From positions 2,976,001 to 3,040,000 of the forward strand of contig NC_008786.1 of the NCBI RefSeq assembly GCF_000015565.1: a stretch of DNA of 64,000 nucleotides, given 5' to 3'. This DNA comes from Verminephrobacter eiseniae EF01-2. GTDB lineage: Bacteria; Pseudomonadota; Gammaproteobacteria; Burkholderiales; Burkholderiaceae_C. The notes under the pieces are model-generated. The model was not told the DNA's origin, ran no database searches, and was given only the letters and a program-made list of their open reading frames with translations. A program made the translations under genes and the position numbers. How positions within the stretch are numbered: the stretch's first letter is position 1; the number at the start of each line of letters is the position of its first letter. Shown here in pieces: positions 41,177-49,188 of this stretch.

Positions 41177-42430
41177 TCAGCCGCCGGCGGCGAGTTCGCG
41201 CTCGAGCACCTTGGGGTTGTCGCGCCAGCGCTCGAGCCACTCTTGCGCCACGTCGCCGGGGTAGACATCTTCCACGCCATCGCGCAGTGCCTTGACGATG
41301 GCATGGGCCAGCGCGCCGGGGGCGAGCTTGGGCGGCGGCAGGTGCTGGTTCCATTCGTCGTCGATAGGCCCCGGGAAGATGTTGATCACGCGGATGCCGG
41401 CCGGCCGCATCTCCGCGCGCAGGCACTGCGCGAGCGAGTGCGCTGCGGCCTTCGAGGCGCTGAAGGTGCCGTGCGGCGGAAAGTTGCTGAGCGCGTAGAT
41501 CGACAGCAGGTTGACCCACGCGGTCGCGCCCGCCACGCCGTCGGCCGAGCGGCCCTTGAGCGCCGGGCCGAACTCCTGCGCCAGGCGCAGCAGGCCGAAG
41601 TAGTTGATCTCCATCTCGGCCTTGGCCACATCGGTGCCGCGCCGCGCGCCGATGCCAAAGGTGCGATGCAGTTCGGCGTTGTTGATCACGATGTCGACCT
41701 TGCCGCCGATGGCCCCGGCAAGCTCGGCCACCTGGCGGCCGTCGGTCAGGTCCAGCGGCACGAGTGTGACCTGCGGCAGCGCCGCGATCTCGTCGAGCCC
41801 GGTGCCGGTTTTTTTCCAAGGCTCGGCATGGCCGACCCAGATGATGTCGGCGCCGGCCTGCGCCAGTGCGCGCACGATGGCCTGGCCGGTGCCGGTCTTG
41901 CCGTCGGTCACCAGCGCTTTGCGGAATTGGGGGTCGCTGGTCATTTCACGCAGCATCTCGTCGTCGGCCATGGGGGCACTTTCTGCATTCGGAAAACCAA
42001 TCAGGACGGCCTGCCCCGCGCGGTCGAGCCGGGCGCCGACGCGCACGCGCTGCGGCGCGTCGCCGACCTCACCGTGCAGGTGGACCATGAGCGTCGGCCC
42101 GGCATCGAGCTGCACCAGGCCCAGCCGCCAGGGCAGCCGCTCGCGAAAGAACAGCTCGTTGCTGTGGTGCAGCGTGGTGCTGCCGAGCAGTGTGCCGGCG
42201 CCGCTTTGCGGGCGCCAGCGCAGGGCGGCCGACAGGCACTGGTGGCAGACCTCGCGCGGCGGGTACTGCACCGTGCCGCAGTCGTCGCAGGTCTGCAACC
42301 GGAAATGACCTTCGGCGGCGGCGGCCGTCAGGCCGAGCGCCACGCGGCTGCGCGCGCCGGGCGGCAGGTTCATCTGCCGGGTGCGCAGCAGCGGGTTCTT
42401 GCGCGGCGGGCGCAGCAGCGGCGTCGTCAT
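41177..42430 (-). CDS. DUF35 zinc-ribbon/OB-fold protein fused to an SDR domain
   Basis: 417 residues. The N-terminal DUF35 part (residues ~20-150) has a rubredoxin-like zinc ribbon, C48-x2-C51 and C62-x2-C65 (TCDDCGTVQYPPREVCHQC), followed by an OB fold. The SDR domain follows from about residue 165: ALVTDGKTGTGQAIVRAL, VDIVINNAE, LLSIYAL, then GTFSASKAAAHSL, where the usual active-site Tyr of YxxxK is Phe. DUF35 proteins normally partner thiolase-fold enzymes for acyl-CoA chemistry. Its ATG overlaps the stop of such a gene. A fusion of these two domains is unusual. Confidence 0.85.
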   Translation of the reverse strand: MTTPLLRPPRKNPLLRTRQMNLPPGARSRVALGLTAAAAEGHFRLQTCDDCGTVQYPPREVCHQCLSAALRWRPQSGAGTLLGSTTLHHSNELFFRERLPWRLGLVQLDAGPTLMVHLHGEVGDAPQRVRVGARLDRAGQAVLIGFPNAESAPMADDEMLREMTSDPQFRKALVTDGKTGTGQAIVRALAQAGADIIWVGHAEPWKKTGTGLDEIAALPQVTLVPLDLTDGRQVAELAGAIGGKVDIVINNAELHRTFGIGARRGTDVAKAEMEINYFGLLRLAQEFGPALKGRSADGVAGATAWVNLLSIYALSNFPPHGTFSASKAAAHSLAQCLRAEMRPAGIRVINIFPGPIDDEWNQHLPPPKLAPGALAHAIVKALRDGVEDVYPGDVAQEWLERWRDNPKVLERELAAGG

Positions 42431-43599
42431 GCGGGTCGGCCCAGGATGACGGCGCCCGTGCACAGGCAGCGGTCGTAGGCCACCATGCCGAAGCCGGCGA
42501 CCAGGCCCAGTTGCGCGCCCGGCACCGAGCGCTGGCCGGCCTGGCCGGTCAGTTGCCGGATCGCCTCGACCATGCCGAGAAAGCCGCCGGCCGCGCCCGC
42601 CTGCCCGGCAGAGAGTTGCCCGCCGCTGGTGTTGTTCGGAAAACTGCCGTCGAAGGTCATGGTGTGCGACCGCACGAAGGCCGGGCCTTCGCCCTTGTCG
42701 CACAAGCCCAGGTCCTCGAACTGCATCATCACGATGACGGGGTAGTCGTCGTAGGTCTGCACGAAGTCGAGCGCGGCGGGCTGCACGCCGGCCTGCGCGT
42801 ACAGGTCGTCGCGGTCTTGGCGCCAGCCGCCTTGCAGCATCACCGGGTCTTCGGCATAGGCGTTGTGGCGCTCGATGGCGCCATGGATCAGCACATGCGC
42901 CAGGCCCAGGTCGCGCGCGCGCTCCTGGCGCATCACGAGGAAGGCGTCGGCGCCTGCGCATGGCATCACGCAGTCGAACAGGTGGAGCGGATCGGAGACC
43001 GGCCGCGCGGCCATGTACTCCTGGAGCGTCAGGCCCTTCTTGAACAGCGCGTTGGCATTGCCGAGCGCGTTGCTGCGCTGGGCCACGCAGATGCGGCCGA
43101 AGTCTTCGCGCCTGGCGCCGTAGCTGCGCATGTAGTGGGCGGTGATGAACGCGAAGACCGAGTTCGGCCCGCCGCAGCCGTAGGGGTAGCTGGCATCGCG
43201 CGCGAAGTTGCTGAAGCTGCCGAGCGTCTGGCGAAAGGAGTCGACATGGTTGGTGTCGGCGCCCACGCAGGCGACGATGTCGGCATCGCCGGCCTGCACC
43301 GCGCGTGCGGCACGGCGCAGGCACATCACGCCCGAGGCGCCGCCCGTGGGCACATGGTCGAGCCAGCGCGGGGACAGGCCCAGGTGCCCGGTGACGCCGA
43401 CGGCCGTGTCCGGCGCCAGCGAGAAACTGCTCAGGCACAGGCCGTCGATCTGCTCCTTGGCCACGCCGCTGGCGTCGACCAGCGCCTTGATGGCCTGGCC
43501 GATGAACCAGTGCGCCGAGCGCGTGGAGTAGCGCACGTAAGGCACGGTCACGGGCACGGCCAGCGCGACGCCGGCGTAGGAGAGGCGGCGCCGGGTCAT
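42427..43599 (-). CDS. Thiolase-fold protein lacking canonical catalytic residues (Ltp2-like aldolase candidate)
   Basis: 390 residues, SCP-x/thiolase superfamily: VTVPYVRYSTRSAHWFIG, AKEQIDGLCLSSFSL, and GADAFLVMRQERARDLG. The usual nucleophile region C-x-S-G reads GGASG, GHPxGA reads GQAGAAGG, and the C-terminal C-x-G reads VAGFGM, so the Cys, His and Cys appear absent. Such proteins with a DUF35 partner act as retro-aldolases in steroid side-chain degradation (Ltp2/ChsH2). It overlaps both neighbours by ATGA. Aldolase activity is inference. The ATG at 43599 follows the ligase stop. Confidence 0.85.
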   Translation of the reverse strand: MTRRRLSYAGVALAVPVTVPYVRYSTRSAHWFIGQAIKALVDASGVAKEQIDGLCLSSFSLAPDTAVGVTGHLGLSPRWLDHVPTGGASGVMCLRRAARAVQAGDADIVACVGADTNHVDSFRQTLGSFSNFARDASYPYGCGGPNSVFAFITAHYMRSYGARREDFGRICVAQRSNALGNANALFKKGLTLQEYMAARPVSDPLHLFDCVMPCAGADAFLVMRQERARDLGLAHVLIHGAIERHNAYAEDPVMLQGGWRQDRDDLYAQAGVQPAALDFVQTYDDYPVIVMMQFEDLGLCDKGEGPAFVRSHTMTFDGSFPNNTSGGQLSAGQAGAAGGFLGMVEAIRQLTGQAGQRSVPGAQLGLVAGFGMVAYDRCLCTGAVILGRPA

Positions 43600-45230
43600 G
43601 CCGGCGCCGCCGGGCGTTTTTTCAACGCTCGGGTGTCGATGCAATGCTGCTGGCCCGGCAGCGCTTGCGCCAGTTCGCGCAGTTGGCCGCGCTGGATCTT
43701 CTGCGAAGGCGTCAGCGGCAGCGCGTCCACGAACGCGACATAGCCGGGCGCCTTGTAGTAGGCCAGTTGCGCGAGCGCATGTTCGACGATGCTGGCGGCG
43801 ATTTGCGCGCGCTGGCCTGCGTCGGCGTGCGCGCGCACCACGATGCAGGCCAGCACCTCGTCGCCGCGCACCGGGTCGGGCGTGGCGGCCACGGCCGACG
43901 CCTGCACGGCGGGGTGCTGGTTGAGCACGCTCTCTACCTCGACGGCCGAGATGTTTTCGCCGCTGCGGCGAATCACGTTCTTCTTGCGGTCGATGAAGAA
44001 GAAGTTGCCCCCGGCGTCACGGCGCACCAGGTCGCCGGTGTGGAACCAGCCATCGGCCCAGGCCGCGCGCGTGGCTTCATCGTCCTTCAGGTAGCCGCAA
44101 AAGAAGTGGCGCCTGGGGTCGTTGCCGGCCGAACGCACCAGCAACTCGCCCGGCGCATCGACGCCGGCGTCGCTGCCGTCCTCGGCGACGAGGCGGGTCT
44201 CGACGAAGTCTTCCTGGCGTCCGAAGCAGTTCGTGCCGACGAGGCGCGGCTCGCGGTTGGCGATGATGCAGGCAGCGGCGCCGGTCTCGGTCATGGCCCA
44301 GGCCTCGATCAGCGGCAGGCCGAAGCGCTCTTCGAAAGGCCCGTGGTTCTTGCGCTCCACGCCGGCGCCAAAGCCCCAGCGCAGCGCATGTTCCCGATCG
44401 GCAGCCGACGGCGGCGCCGACAGGAGCATGGCCGGCATCACGCCGAGGTAATGCGCGATGGTCGCGCCGCTGGCGCGCGCGCTGGCCAGCCAGGTTTGCG
44501 GATGGAAGCGGTCGAGCTGCACCAGGCAGCCGCCCGCGACCAGCACCACCATGGTGGAGAAGGCCAGCGCGTTCATATGGGTCAGCGGCAGCGGTGTGAT
44601 GACACGCTCGGCATCGGGGCGGATGCGGCACAGGCCGTCCAGCCCGGCATACCACTGGCCGGTGCGCAGGAAGTAGGCGTTGCTCAGGATGCAGCCCTTG
44701 GGCCGGCCCGTGGTGCCCGAGGTGTAGAGCAGGCCGCATTCGGTGTCGGCGCCCACAGGCTCATGGGTGCGTGGCGCGGGCGTCTGCGCCGGCGGCACGG
44801 CAGCGTCGGGCCCCATCGTCGCGAGCGCCACGCGCGCCTGCCCGGCTGCCGCGCGCAGGTCGGCGGCGCGCCCCGGCAGCGTCACGGCCAGGCCGATTTC
44901 GCTGTGGCCGATCAGATAGGCCAGTTCGGCCGAACGCAGATCGGCGTTGATCGGCACCACGCTCACGCCCAGCGCATTCAGGGCCAGCCAGTGCAGGATG
45001 AAGGCGGGCCTGTTTTCCAGCAGCAAGCCGACGCGGTGGCCGTGGCCGTAGCCGGCCTGTGCATAGGCTGCGCGCAGGTGCCCGATCTGCGCGGCAGCGT
45101 CGCCCCAGCGCATGGCTCCTGCGGCGATGCCGTAGGCTGCCGCCGTCACCGGCTCGGTGAACAGGAACTCGGCCCGTGGCGTGCGCGCTGCGCTGGCCTG
45201 GAAAACGTCGTGGACGCTGGCGTGCGGCAT
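43596..45230 (-). CDS. AMP-binding acyl/aryl-CoA ligase
   Basis: 544 residues, ANL superfamily. The P-loop motif is LLYTSGTTGRPKGCIL; adenylate-binding segments include WAMTETGAA, and the hinge region is GWFHTGDLVRRDAGGNFFFI followed by DRKKNVIRRSGENISAVEVE. The catalytic Lys lies near the end, in LTPSQKIQRGQLR. It activates a carboxylic acid as its CoA thioester, the likely entry step of the pathway. The ATG at 45230 (MPHASVHDVFQ) fits the family. It is coupled to the thiolase-fold gene. Confidence 0.93.
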   Translation of the reverse strand: MPHASVHDVFQASAARTPRAEFLFTEPVTAAAYGIAAGAMRWGDAAAQIGHLRAAYAQAGYGHGHRVGLLLENRPAFILHWLALNALGVSVVPINADLRSAELAYLIGHSEIGLAVTLPGRAADLRAAAGQARVALATMGPDAAVPPAQTPAPRTHEPVGADTECGLLYTSGTTGRPKGCILSNAYFLRTGQWYAGLDGLCRIRPDAERVITPLPLTHMNALAFSTMVVLVAGGCLVQLDRFHPQTWLASARASGATIAHYLGVMPAMLLSAPPSAADREHALRWGFGAGVERKNHGPFEERFGLPLIEAWAMTETGAAACIIANREPRLVGTNCFGRQEDFVETRLVAEDGSDAGVDAPGELLVRSAGNDPRRHFFCGYLKDDEATRAAWADGWFHTGDLVRRDAGGNFFFIDRKKNVIRRSGENISAVEVESVLNQHPAVQASAVAATPDPVRGDEVLACIVVRAHADAGQRAQIAASIVEHALAQLAYYKAPGYVAFVDALPLTPSQKIQRGQLRELAQALPGQQHCIDTRALKKRPAAPA

Positions 45231-45244
45231 CGTGTCTTTGGTCT

Positions 45245-45742
45245 TCAGATGAACAGCTGCACGGCCGGCAGGGCCGCGTCGCAGTTGAGCAGGTTCACGC
45301 GCTTGAGCGTCATGCGCAGCGCGCCGCCCTGCACCGTCAGGTAATGCAGGAAACTGCCCACGTAGAACTGCAACTCGTCGCCCTGCGACTCGGTGTAGTG
45401 GAATTCGGTGCGCAGCACGAAGCGATTGGCCTGGGCGTCGAACTGCTCGACCACCGGCACCTGCAGCAGATGGTGGCAGCGGCTCGGCGGCTGCTGCGAG
45501 AAGGCGCGCGGGCTTTTCAGGCGCTCGATGCGCAGGTCGCGCAGCAGTTTGTCCTCGTACATGTGCGAGGTGTGGTTCAGGCCGTCTTCCTGGTCGGGCG
45601 CCAAAGGCACCCAGTAGAAAGCGTCGTCGGTGAAGAGCGCGTTCCATTCTTCGTAGCGGCGCGTGTCGAGCAGGCGGGCCTCGTGCACGACGAAGTCGAT
45701 CAGGTCTTGCCGGGTGACTGTGCTGGCTGTGCTGGCGGCCAT
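45245..45742 (-). CDS. Rieske ring-hydroxylating oxygenase beta subunit 2
   Basis: 165 residues. It begins TRQDLIDFVVHEARLLDTRR, continues EEWNALFTDDAFYWVPLAPD and EDKLLRDLRIERLKSPRAFS, and ends LPAVQLFI, the same C-terminus as beta 1. The ATG at 45742 overlaps the alpha 2 stop (TGATG). Its difference from beta 1 implies that the two oxygenases diverged before the recent 356-bp duplication. Confidence 0.9.
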   Translation of the reverse strand: MAASTASTVTRQDLIDFVVHEARLLDTRRYEEWNALFTDDAFYWVPLAPDQEDGLNHTSHMYEDKLLRDLRIERLKSPRAFSQQPPSRCHHLLQVPVVEQFDAQANRFVLRTEFHYTESQGDELQFYVGSFLHYLTVQGGALRMTLKRVNLLNCDAALPAVQLFI

Positions 45743-47055
45743 CACATCGTCTCCGTCATGCGCAGCACCCAACTGCGGTACTGGTTGCGCATCGGCAACT
45801 CGTTCGTGCCGCCGGTCGTGACCTCGCCGCCCGTCCATTCGCCAGGCTCGTAATTGCGGTGCAGGCTGACCCATTCGTTGCCGCTCGCGTGCAGCCCGGC
45901 CTGCATGCCGCGATAGGCTTGCAGGTCATCGTGCCCGACCACGGAGAACGGCGAGTTGATGAGCCGGCTGTACATGCTGGTTCGCTGCAACAACTCGGGC
46001 GGCGCGCCTTTCAGGCGCAGGGTCCAGCTTTCGATCAGCGTCTTGTCGACCGCGATCGGTTTGACGACGCGGATCGCCTGGATCGCGCCCTTGATCGTCA
46101 GGTTCGGGTAGTACACGGTGTTGTGCCGGGCCATGCCGAGGATCTGCGCCGTCTTCTGCGCGCCGTAGCGCGCCTGCATCGCGTCGTCGTAGGCGGCAAT
46201 CGCCTTGTATTTGCTGTGGATGCTGAAGTGCACGCCGGTGAAGCTGTGGCCGTTGTCGTAGGTGCGGATGCCCATGTCCTCGAAGAACTTGTAGTCCGAC
46301 ATGAAGGGAACGAACTGCTCGATCGCCATCGGCTTGGGCTCGTCTTCAGGCTTGTCGGCCCACATGCGTTTGGCGGTGCCCGCCGAGGATTCATGCGCGA
46401 CCATCGGGTGCATGGTGTCGTTCAGGTTCTCGACGAACATCTTCCAGTTGCACTGGTGCATGAAGCGCAGGCAGCCGCCGGCGATTTCCAGTTCACCTTC
46501 GGGCGAACGGTCGACCATGTTGTCGATGGAGCTCAGCGAAGCGCCGAAATACTCGTCGAAGCCGGGGCCTGCGTCGCTGATCTTCACGAAGATGAAGCCG
46601 CGGTGGCTGCGCACATGCCCTACGCTGGCCAGGCCCTTGCCCGATGCGCACTCGTGCAGCCGGGTGTGCTCGTAGCCCGTCTTCAGCGGAATCGCCAGCG
46701 GCGCGCCGTCGGTCTTGAAGGTCCAGGCGTGGTACGGGCAGCGAAAGAACTTGCCGGTGTTGCCGCAAGGCCCGTTCACGAGCCGCGACCCCTTGTGGGC
46801 GCAGCGGTTCATCAGCACGCGCACGCTGCCGTCGGTATGGCGCACCACGATCAGCGGCTGGCCCGCGATTTCGTTGCTGATCCAGTCGCCCGCTTTCGGC
46901 AACTGGCTTTCGTGGCCAACGTAGTTCCAGGTGTTGGCGAAGAAATGCTGCTGCTCCAGCTCGAACAGTTCCTGGCTGATGTACAGGTCGCGGTGCACGC
47001 GGTCGCTTTGCACCAGCGCGCGAATCGCATCGGGGTTGTCTCGGTACGAGGTCAT
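45742..47055 (-). CDS. Rieske ring-hydroxylating oxygenase alpha subunit 2
   Basis: 437 residues. Rieske ligands are C85/H87 (NRCAHKGSR) and C106/H109 (RCPYHAW). The catalytic iron segment is CNWKMFVENLNDTMHPMVAH. Same layout as alpha 1 with strong similarity but many substitutions, e.g. in substrate-pocket regions. It is first of the oxygenase genes after the reductase (20-base gap). Cosubstrates are O2 and NAD(P)H via the reductase. The ring acid hydroxylated is unknown. Confidence 0.93.
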   Translation of the reverse strand: MTSYRDNPDAIRALVQSDRVHRDLYISQELFELEQQHFFANTWNYVGHESQLPKAGDWISNEIAGQPLIVVRHTDGSVRVLMNRCAHKGSRLVNGPCGNTGKFFRCPYHAWTFKTDGAPLAIPLKTGYEHTRLHECASGKGLASVGHVRSHRGFIFVKISDAGPGFDEYFGASLSSIDNMVDRSPEGELEIAGGCLRFMHQCNWKMFVENLNDTMHPMVAHESSAGTAKRMWADKPEDEPKPMAIEQFVPFMSDYKFFEDMGIRTYDNGHSFTGVHFSIHSKYKAIAAYDDAMQARYGAQKTAQILGMARHNTVYYPNLTIKGAIQAIRVVKPIAVDKTLIESWTLRLKGAPPELLQRTSMYSRLINSPFSVVGHDDLQAYRGMQAGLHASGNEWVSLHRNYEPGEWTGGEVTTGGTNELPMRNQYRSWVLRMTETM

Positions 47056-47075
47056 GGCTCGCGTGGCTCCTTGGT

Positions 47076-48062
47076 TCAGATGTCGAGCACCAGGCGTGCG
47101 CCCTTGGCGCGGGAGATGCAAATCTGCATGACGCTGCCCTGCGCCTTCTCGCGGGCGCTGAGCACATGGTCGCGGTGGTCGATCCCGCCTTCGAGCACCG
47201 GCACCGCGCACACGCCGCATGCGCCGCGCTTGCAGTCGAACATGGGGTCGCAGCCGTTCTCGATCAGGCAGTCGAGTATGCTTTGGCCGGCCGGCACGGT
47301 AAAGCGCTGGCCCGACCGGGCCAGTTCCACCTCGAAGGGCTGGTCGCCTTCTGCTGCGGCGGGCGCGGCAAAAATCTCCCAGTGCACACGGCCAGGCTCC
47401 CACCCGCGCGCCCGGGTGCGCCCGAGCATCGCGTCGAGCATGGCCCCGGGGCCGCAGACGTAGAGGTGGTCGCCGACGGGCACGCCGTCGAGCAGCGCGT
47501 CGATGTCGAGCGGCGCGCCGGCCTCGGCGTCGGCGTGCACGCGCAGGTCATCGCCGAGCAGGTTTTGCAACTCGGGCAGGAAGGCCATCAGGTCGCGGCT
47601 GCGGCCGGCGTAGTGCATGCGCACGGCAGCGCCTTCGGCGCGGCGGCGGGCGGCCATGGTGGCAAGCGGCGTGACGCCGATGCCGCCGGCCACCAGCACC
47701 GAGCCGCCCGGGCCGGTGTGCAGCGGAAACTCGTTTTTCGGCGCCTCGATGGCGATGGTGTCGCCTTCCTTCAACCGCTGGTGCATGAAGCGCGAGCCGC
47801 CACGGCCCCCGGGCTCGTTGCGCACGGCGATCAGGTATTGGTCCGGCGCGCTGGTGGCGTTGTGCGTGGTCGCAAAGTCGATCAGCGAGTAGTGGCGCCA
47901 GTCGGTCTTGCCGTCGGGCAGCGACACCTGCACGCGGATATGCGCACCGGCGGCGAAGCCGGGCAATGCGCCGCCGTCCTCGGCGCACAGGCGCAACATG
48001 CGGATCAGCGGGTTGAGTTGGCGCGCTTGGGCGACGCGCAGCAAAAGCGTGGCGGCGGTCAT
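47076..48062 (-). CDS. PDR-type ferredoxin-NAD(P)H reductase of the oxygenases
   Basis: 328 residues in the order of phthalate dioxygenase reductase: FMN-binding beta barrel (DWRHYSLID), NAD-binding domain (SVLVAGGIGVTPLATM ... LYVCGPGAMLDA), and a C-terminal plant-type [2Fe-2S] ferredoxin with CKRGACGVC and a fourth Cys in SVMQICIS. It passes electrons from NAD(P)H to the Rieske centres. Only one reductase is present for two alpha/beta pairs, so it is probably shared. The ATG at 48062 is the first gene of the intact cluster. Confidence 0.93.
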   Translation of the reverse strand: MTAATLLLRVAQARQLNPLIRMLRLCAEDGGALPGFAAGAHIRVQVSLPDGKTDWRHYSLIDFATTHNATSAPDQYLIAVRNEPGGRGGSRFMHQRLKEGDTIAIEAPKNEFPLHTGPGGSVLVAGGIGVTPLATMAARRRAEGAAVRMHYAGRSRDLMAFLPELQNLLGDDLRVHADAEAGAPLDIDALLDGVPVGDHLYVCGPGAMLDAMLGRTRARGWEPGRVHWEIFAAPAAAEGDQPFEVELARSGQRFTVPAGQSILDCLIENGCDPMFDCKRGACGVCAVPVLEGGIDHRDHVLSAREKAQGSVMQICISRAKGARLVLDI

Positions 48063-48466
48063 CGTGCGTCCGTTGTCTCTTTGGGCCGCTGCGCGCAGCG
48101 CAAGCGCGGCGCACAGCGGCAGGCCCTCTGCGCCGGCCTGGCTTGGCGTTGCTGGCCAAGCGAAGGCCCGGTGCGGCCGGATGTCCGACGGCAGGAATAC
48201 GACGGGGCGACCTGGCCGCCGATGCGACGCGGCGCCATCGCGCGCGCGATGGCGTGCCAGGCGGTGGCTGGTGCGGCAATGGCGCCCGGTTCGGCGTCCT
48301 TCAGGGTGGCGCTGGTGAATGTGCCGGCGCGCACGGCGGGCGCGGGCGCTGCGGCGTCGCGGCGCCAACGGTGCCAACGGTGCCAAAGGCGTGCTTCGTG
48401 GTCGGCGTCAGACAGCCTCGCCGCCGCGCAGACGCCGTGACCACCCCCGAAAATCGCAATTTTCAT
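48059..48466 (-). pseudogene. Remnant of an NAD/NADP octopine/nopaline dehydrogenase-family gene
   Basis: From the ATG at 48466 the frame gives MKIAIFGGGHGVCAAARLSD, then DHEARLWHRW, a Rossmann-fold start like opine dehydrogenases. Farther on, IARAMAPRRIGGQV in one frame continues as VVFLPSDIRPHRAFAW in another, showing a frameshift. The piece then runs into the reductase start without the rest of the family (normally ~360 residues). A short CCAACGGTGCCAACGG repeat near 48360-48390 may have caused one break. The family reduces imines of amino and keto acids; this copy is dead. Confidence 0.6.
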
Positions 48467-48615
48467 GTCGCAGGTCAAAAAGCAGTTGTCGATGAACTAG
48501 CGGCCACACAACGGCCCCGGAGAGGCAATGCAGCCAACGCTGCCATTACATTACTTTTCATCTATTGAGGTGTCAATCAAATTCGACGCCAGCGGCCTGC
48601 TCGGAAACCCGTAAT

Positions 48616-48649
48616 GAAAAAGCCCGCGTTCGTGGCAAGCGCGGGCTTT
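48616..48649 (-). terminator. Orphan rho-independent terminator, minus strand
   Basis: Ten-bp perfect stem (AAAGCCCGCG / CGCGGGCTTT) with an 11-base loop. Reading leftwards it ends in TTTTT (complement of 48616-48620), so it stops minus-strand transcripts coming from above 48650. Confidence 0.75.
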
Positions 48650-49031
48650 CAGCGGGCAGGCGGCTGCCTGAGCGCTCGGCAGGGGGCTGCGATCTGCGTT
48701 TGGCCGCGCGTGCACATGAGGGCGCAGCCCGCGCAGTGCCCTGCGCGTGGCGCCGGCCGCGAGCGGGCCGCAAGCGACGCAGGTGTGGCCGGTGATCCAG
48801 CCGATGCCGGCCGTGCACCAGAACCCGTATTCAGGCCAGATCTGATCAGATCTGATGAGCCAATGCGTGCACGGATCGACGTGTCGTCGCCGGGAACCTT
48901 CTCGGCCTTCAGCACGCAGCGCCCGACAGCATCGCGAAGCGCCAGACCTCCCGAAAGACGCGCCAGGAAGCTCGCGCAGCGCGTCCAATCGACGATCGAC
49001 CCTATTCGAATCTGCAATTATTTTTGATTCT

Positions 49032-49160
49032 GCTCATTTGAGCGAATACGCAAATTTCGCGCCCTAAGGAAATTCCCTCGAAGAATTGATTTCCTCACTC
49101 GAAGTTCCTTTGGGTGTTTCATAATTTTCTGCAGATGAGTGCCAGGTGTTCATCTGAACA
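49032..49160. promoter_or_regulatory. Pair of similar palindromes, candidate operators of the SorC-type regulator
   Basis: GCTCATTTGAGC (49032-49043) and TGTTCATCTGAACA (49147-49160) are perfect inverted repeats sharing the core G(C/T)TCAT(T/C)TGA(G/A)C. They lie about 145 and 29 bases before the first gene of the operon, whose fourth gene encodes a SorC-family regulator. Spacing between centres is about 116 bp, suitable for looping. Confidence 0.55.
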
Positions 49161-49188
49161 GAATCAAACGCAGTCCATTGGAGACATC

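Larger units (their letters stand above)
48467..49188. other. 722-base divergent intergenic region upstream of both clusters
   Basis: No recognised gene. It contains a minus-strand terminator (48616-48649) with no gene to serve. A GC-rich stretch (48650-48990) has open frames in several phases but no family resemblance. A markedly AT-richer stretch (about 49015-49188) with two palindromes lies in front of the sugar operon. The operon's promoter is expected in the last part; CATAAT at 49120-49125 is one weak -10 candidate. Confidence 0.6.

Noticed and set aside
42431..43438. Upstream extension of the DUF35-SDR frame to 753 codons
   Set aside because: The extension is a shifted frame of the thiolase-fold gene. 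The ATG at 42430 overlapping its stop gives a sensible fusion.
48551..49017. Two overlapping minus-strand ORFs of 122-145 codons
   Set aside because: No family features, conflicting frames over the same DNA and no ribosome site. Kept only as an unexplained stretch ahead of an orphan terminator.
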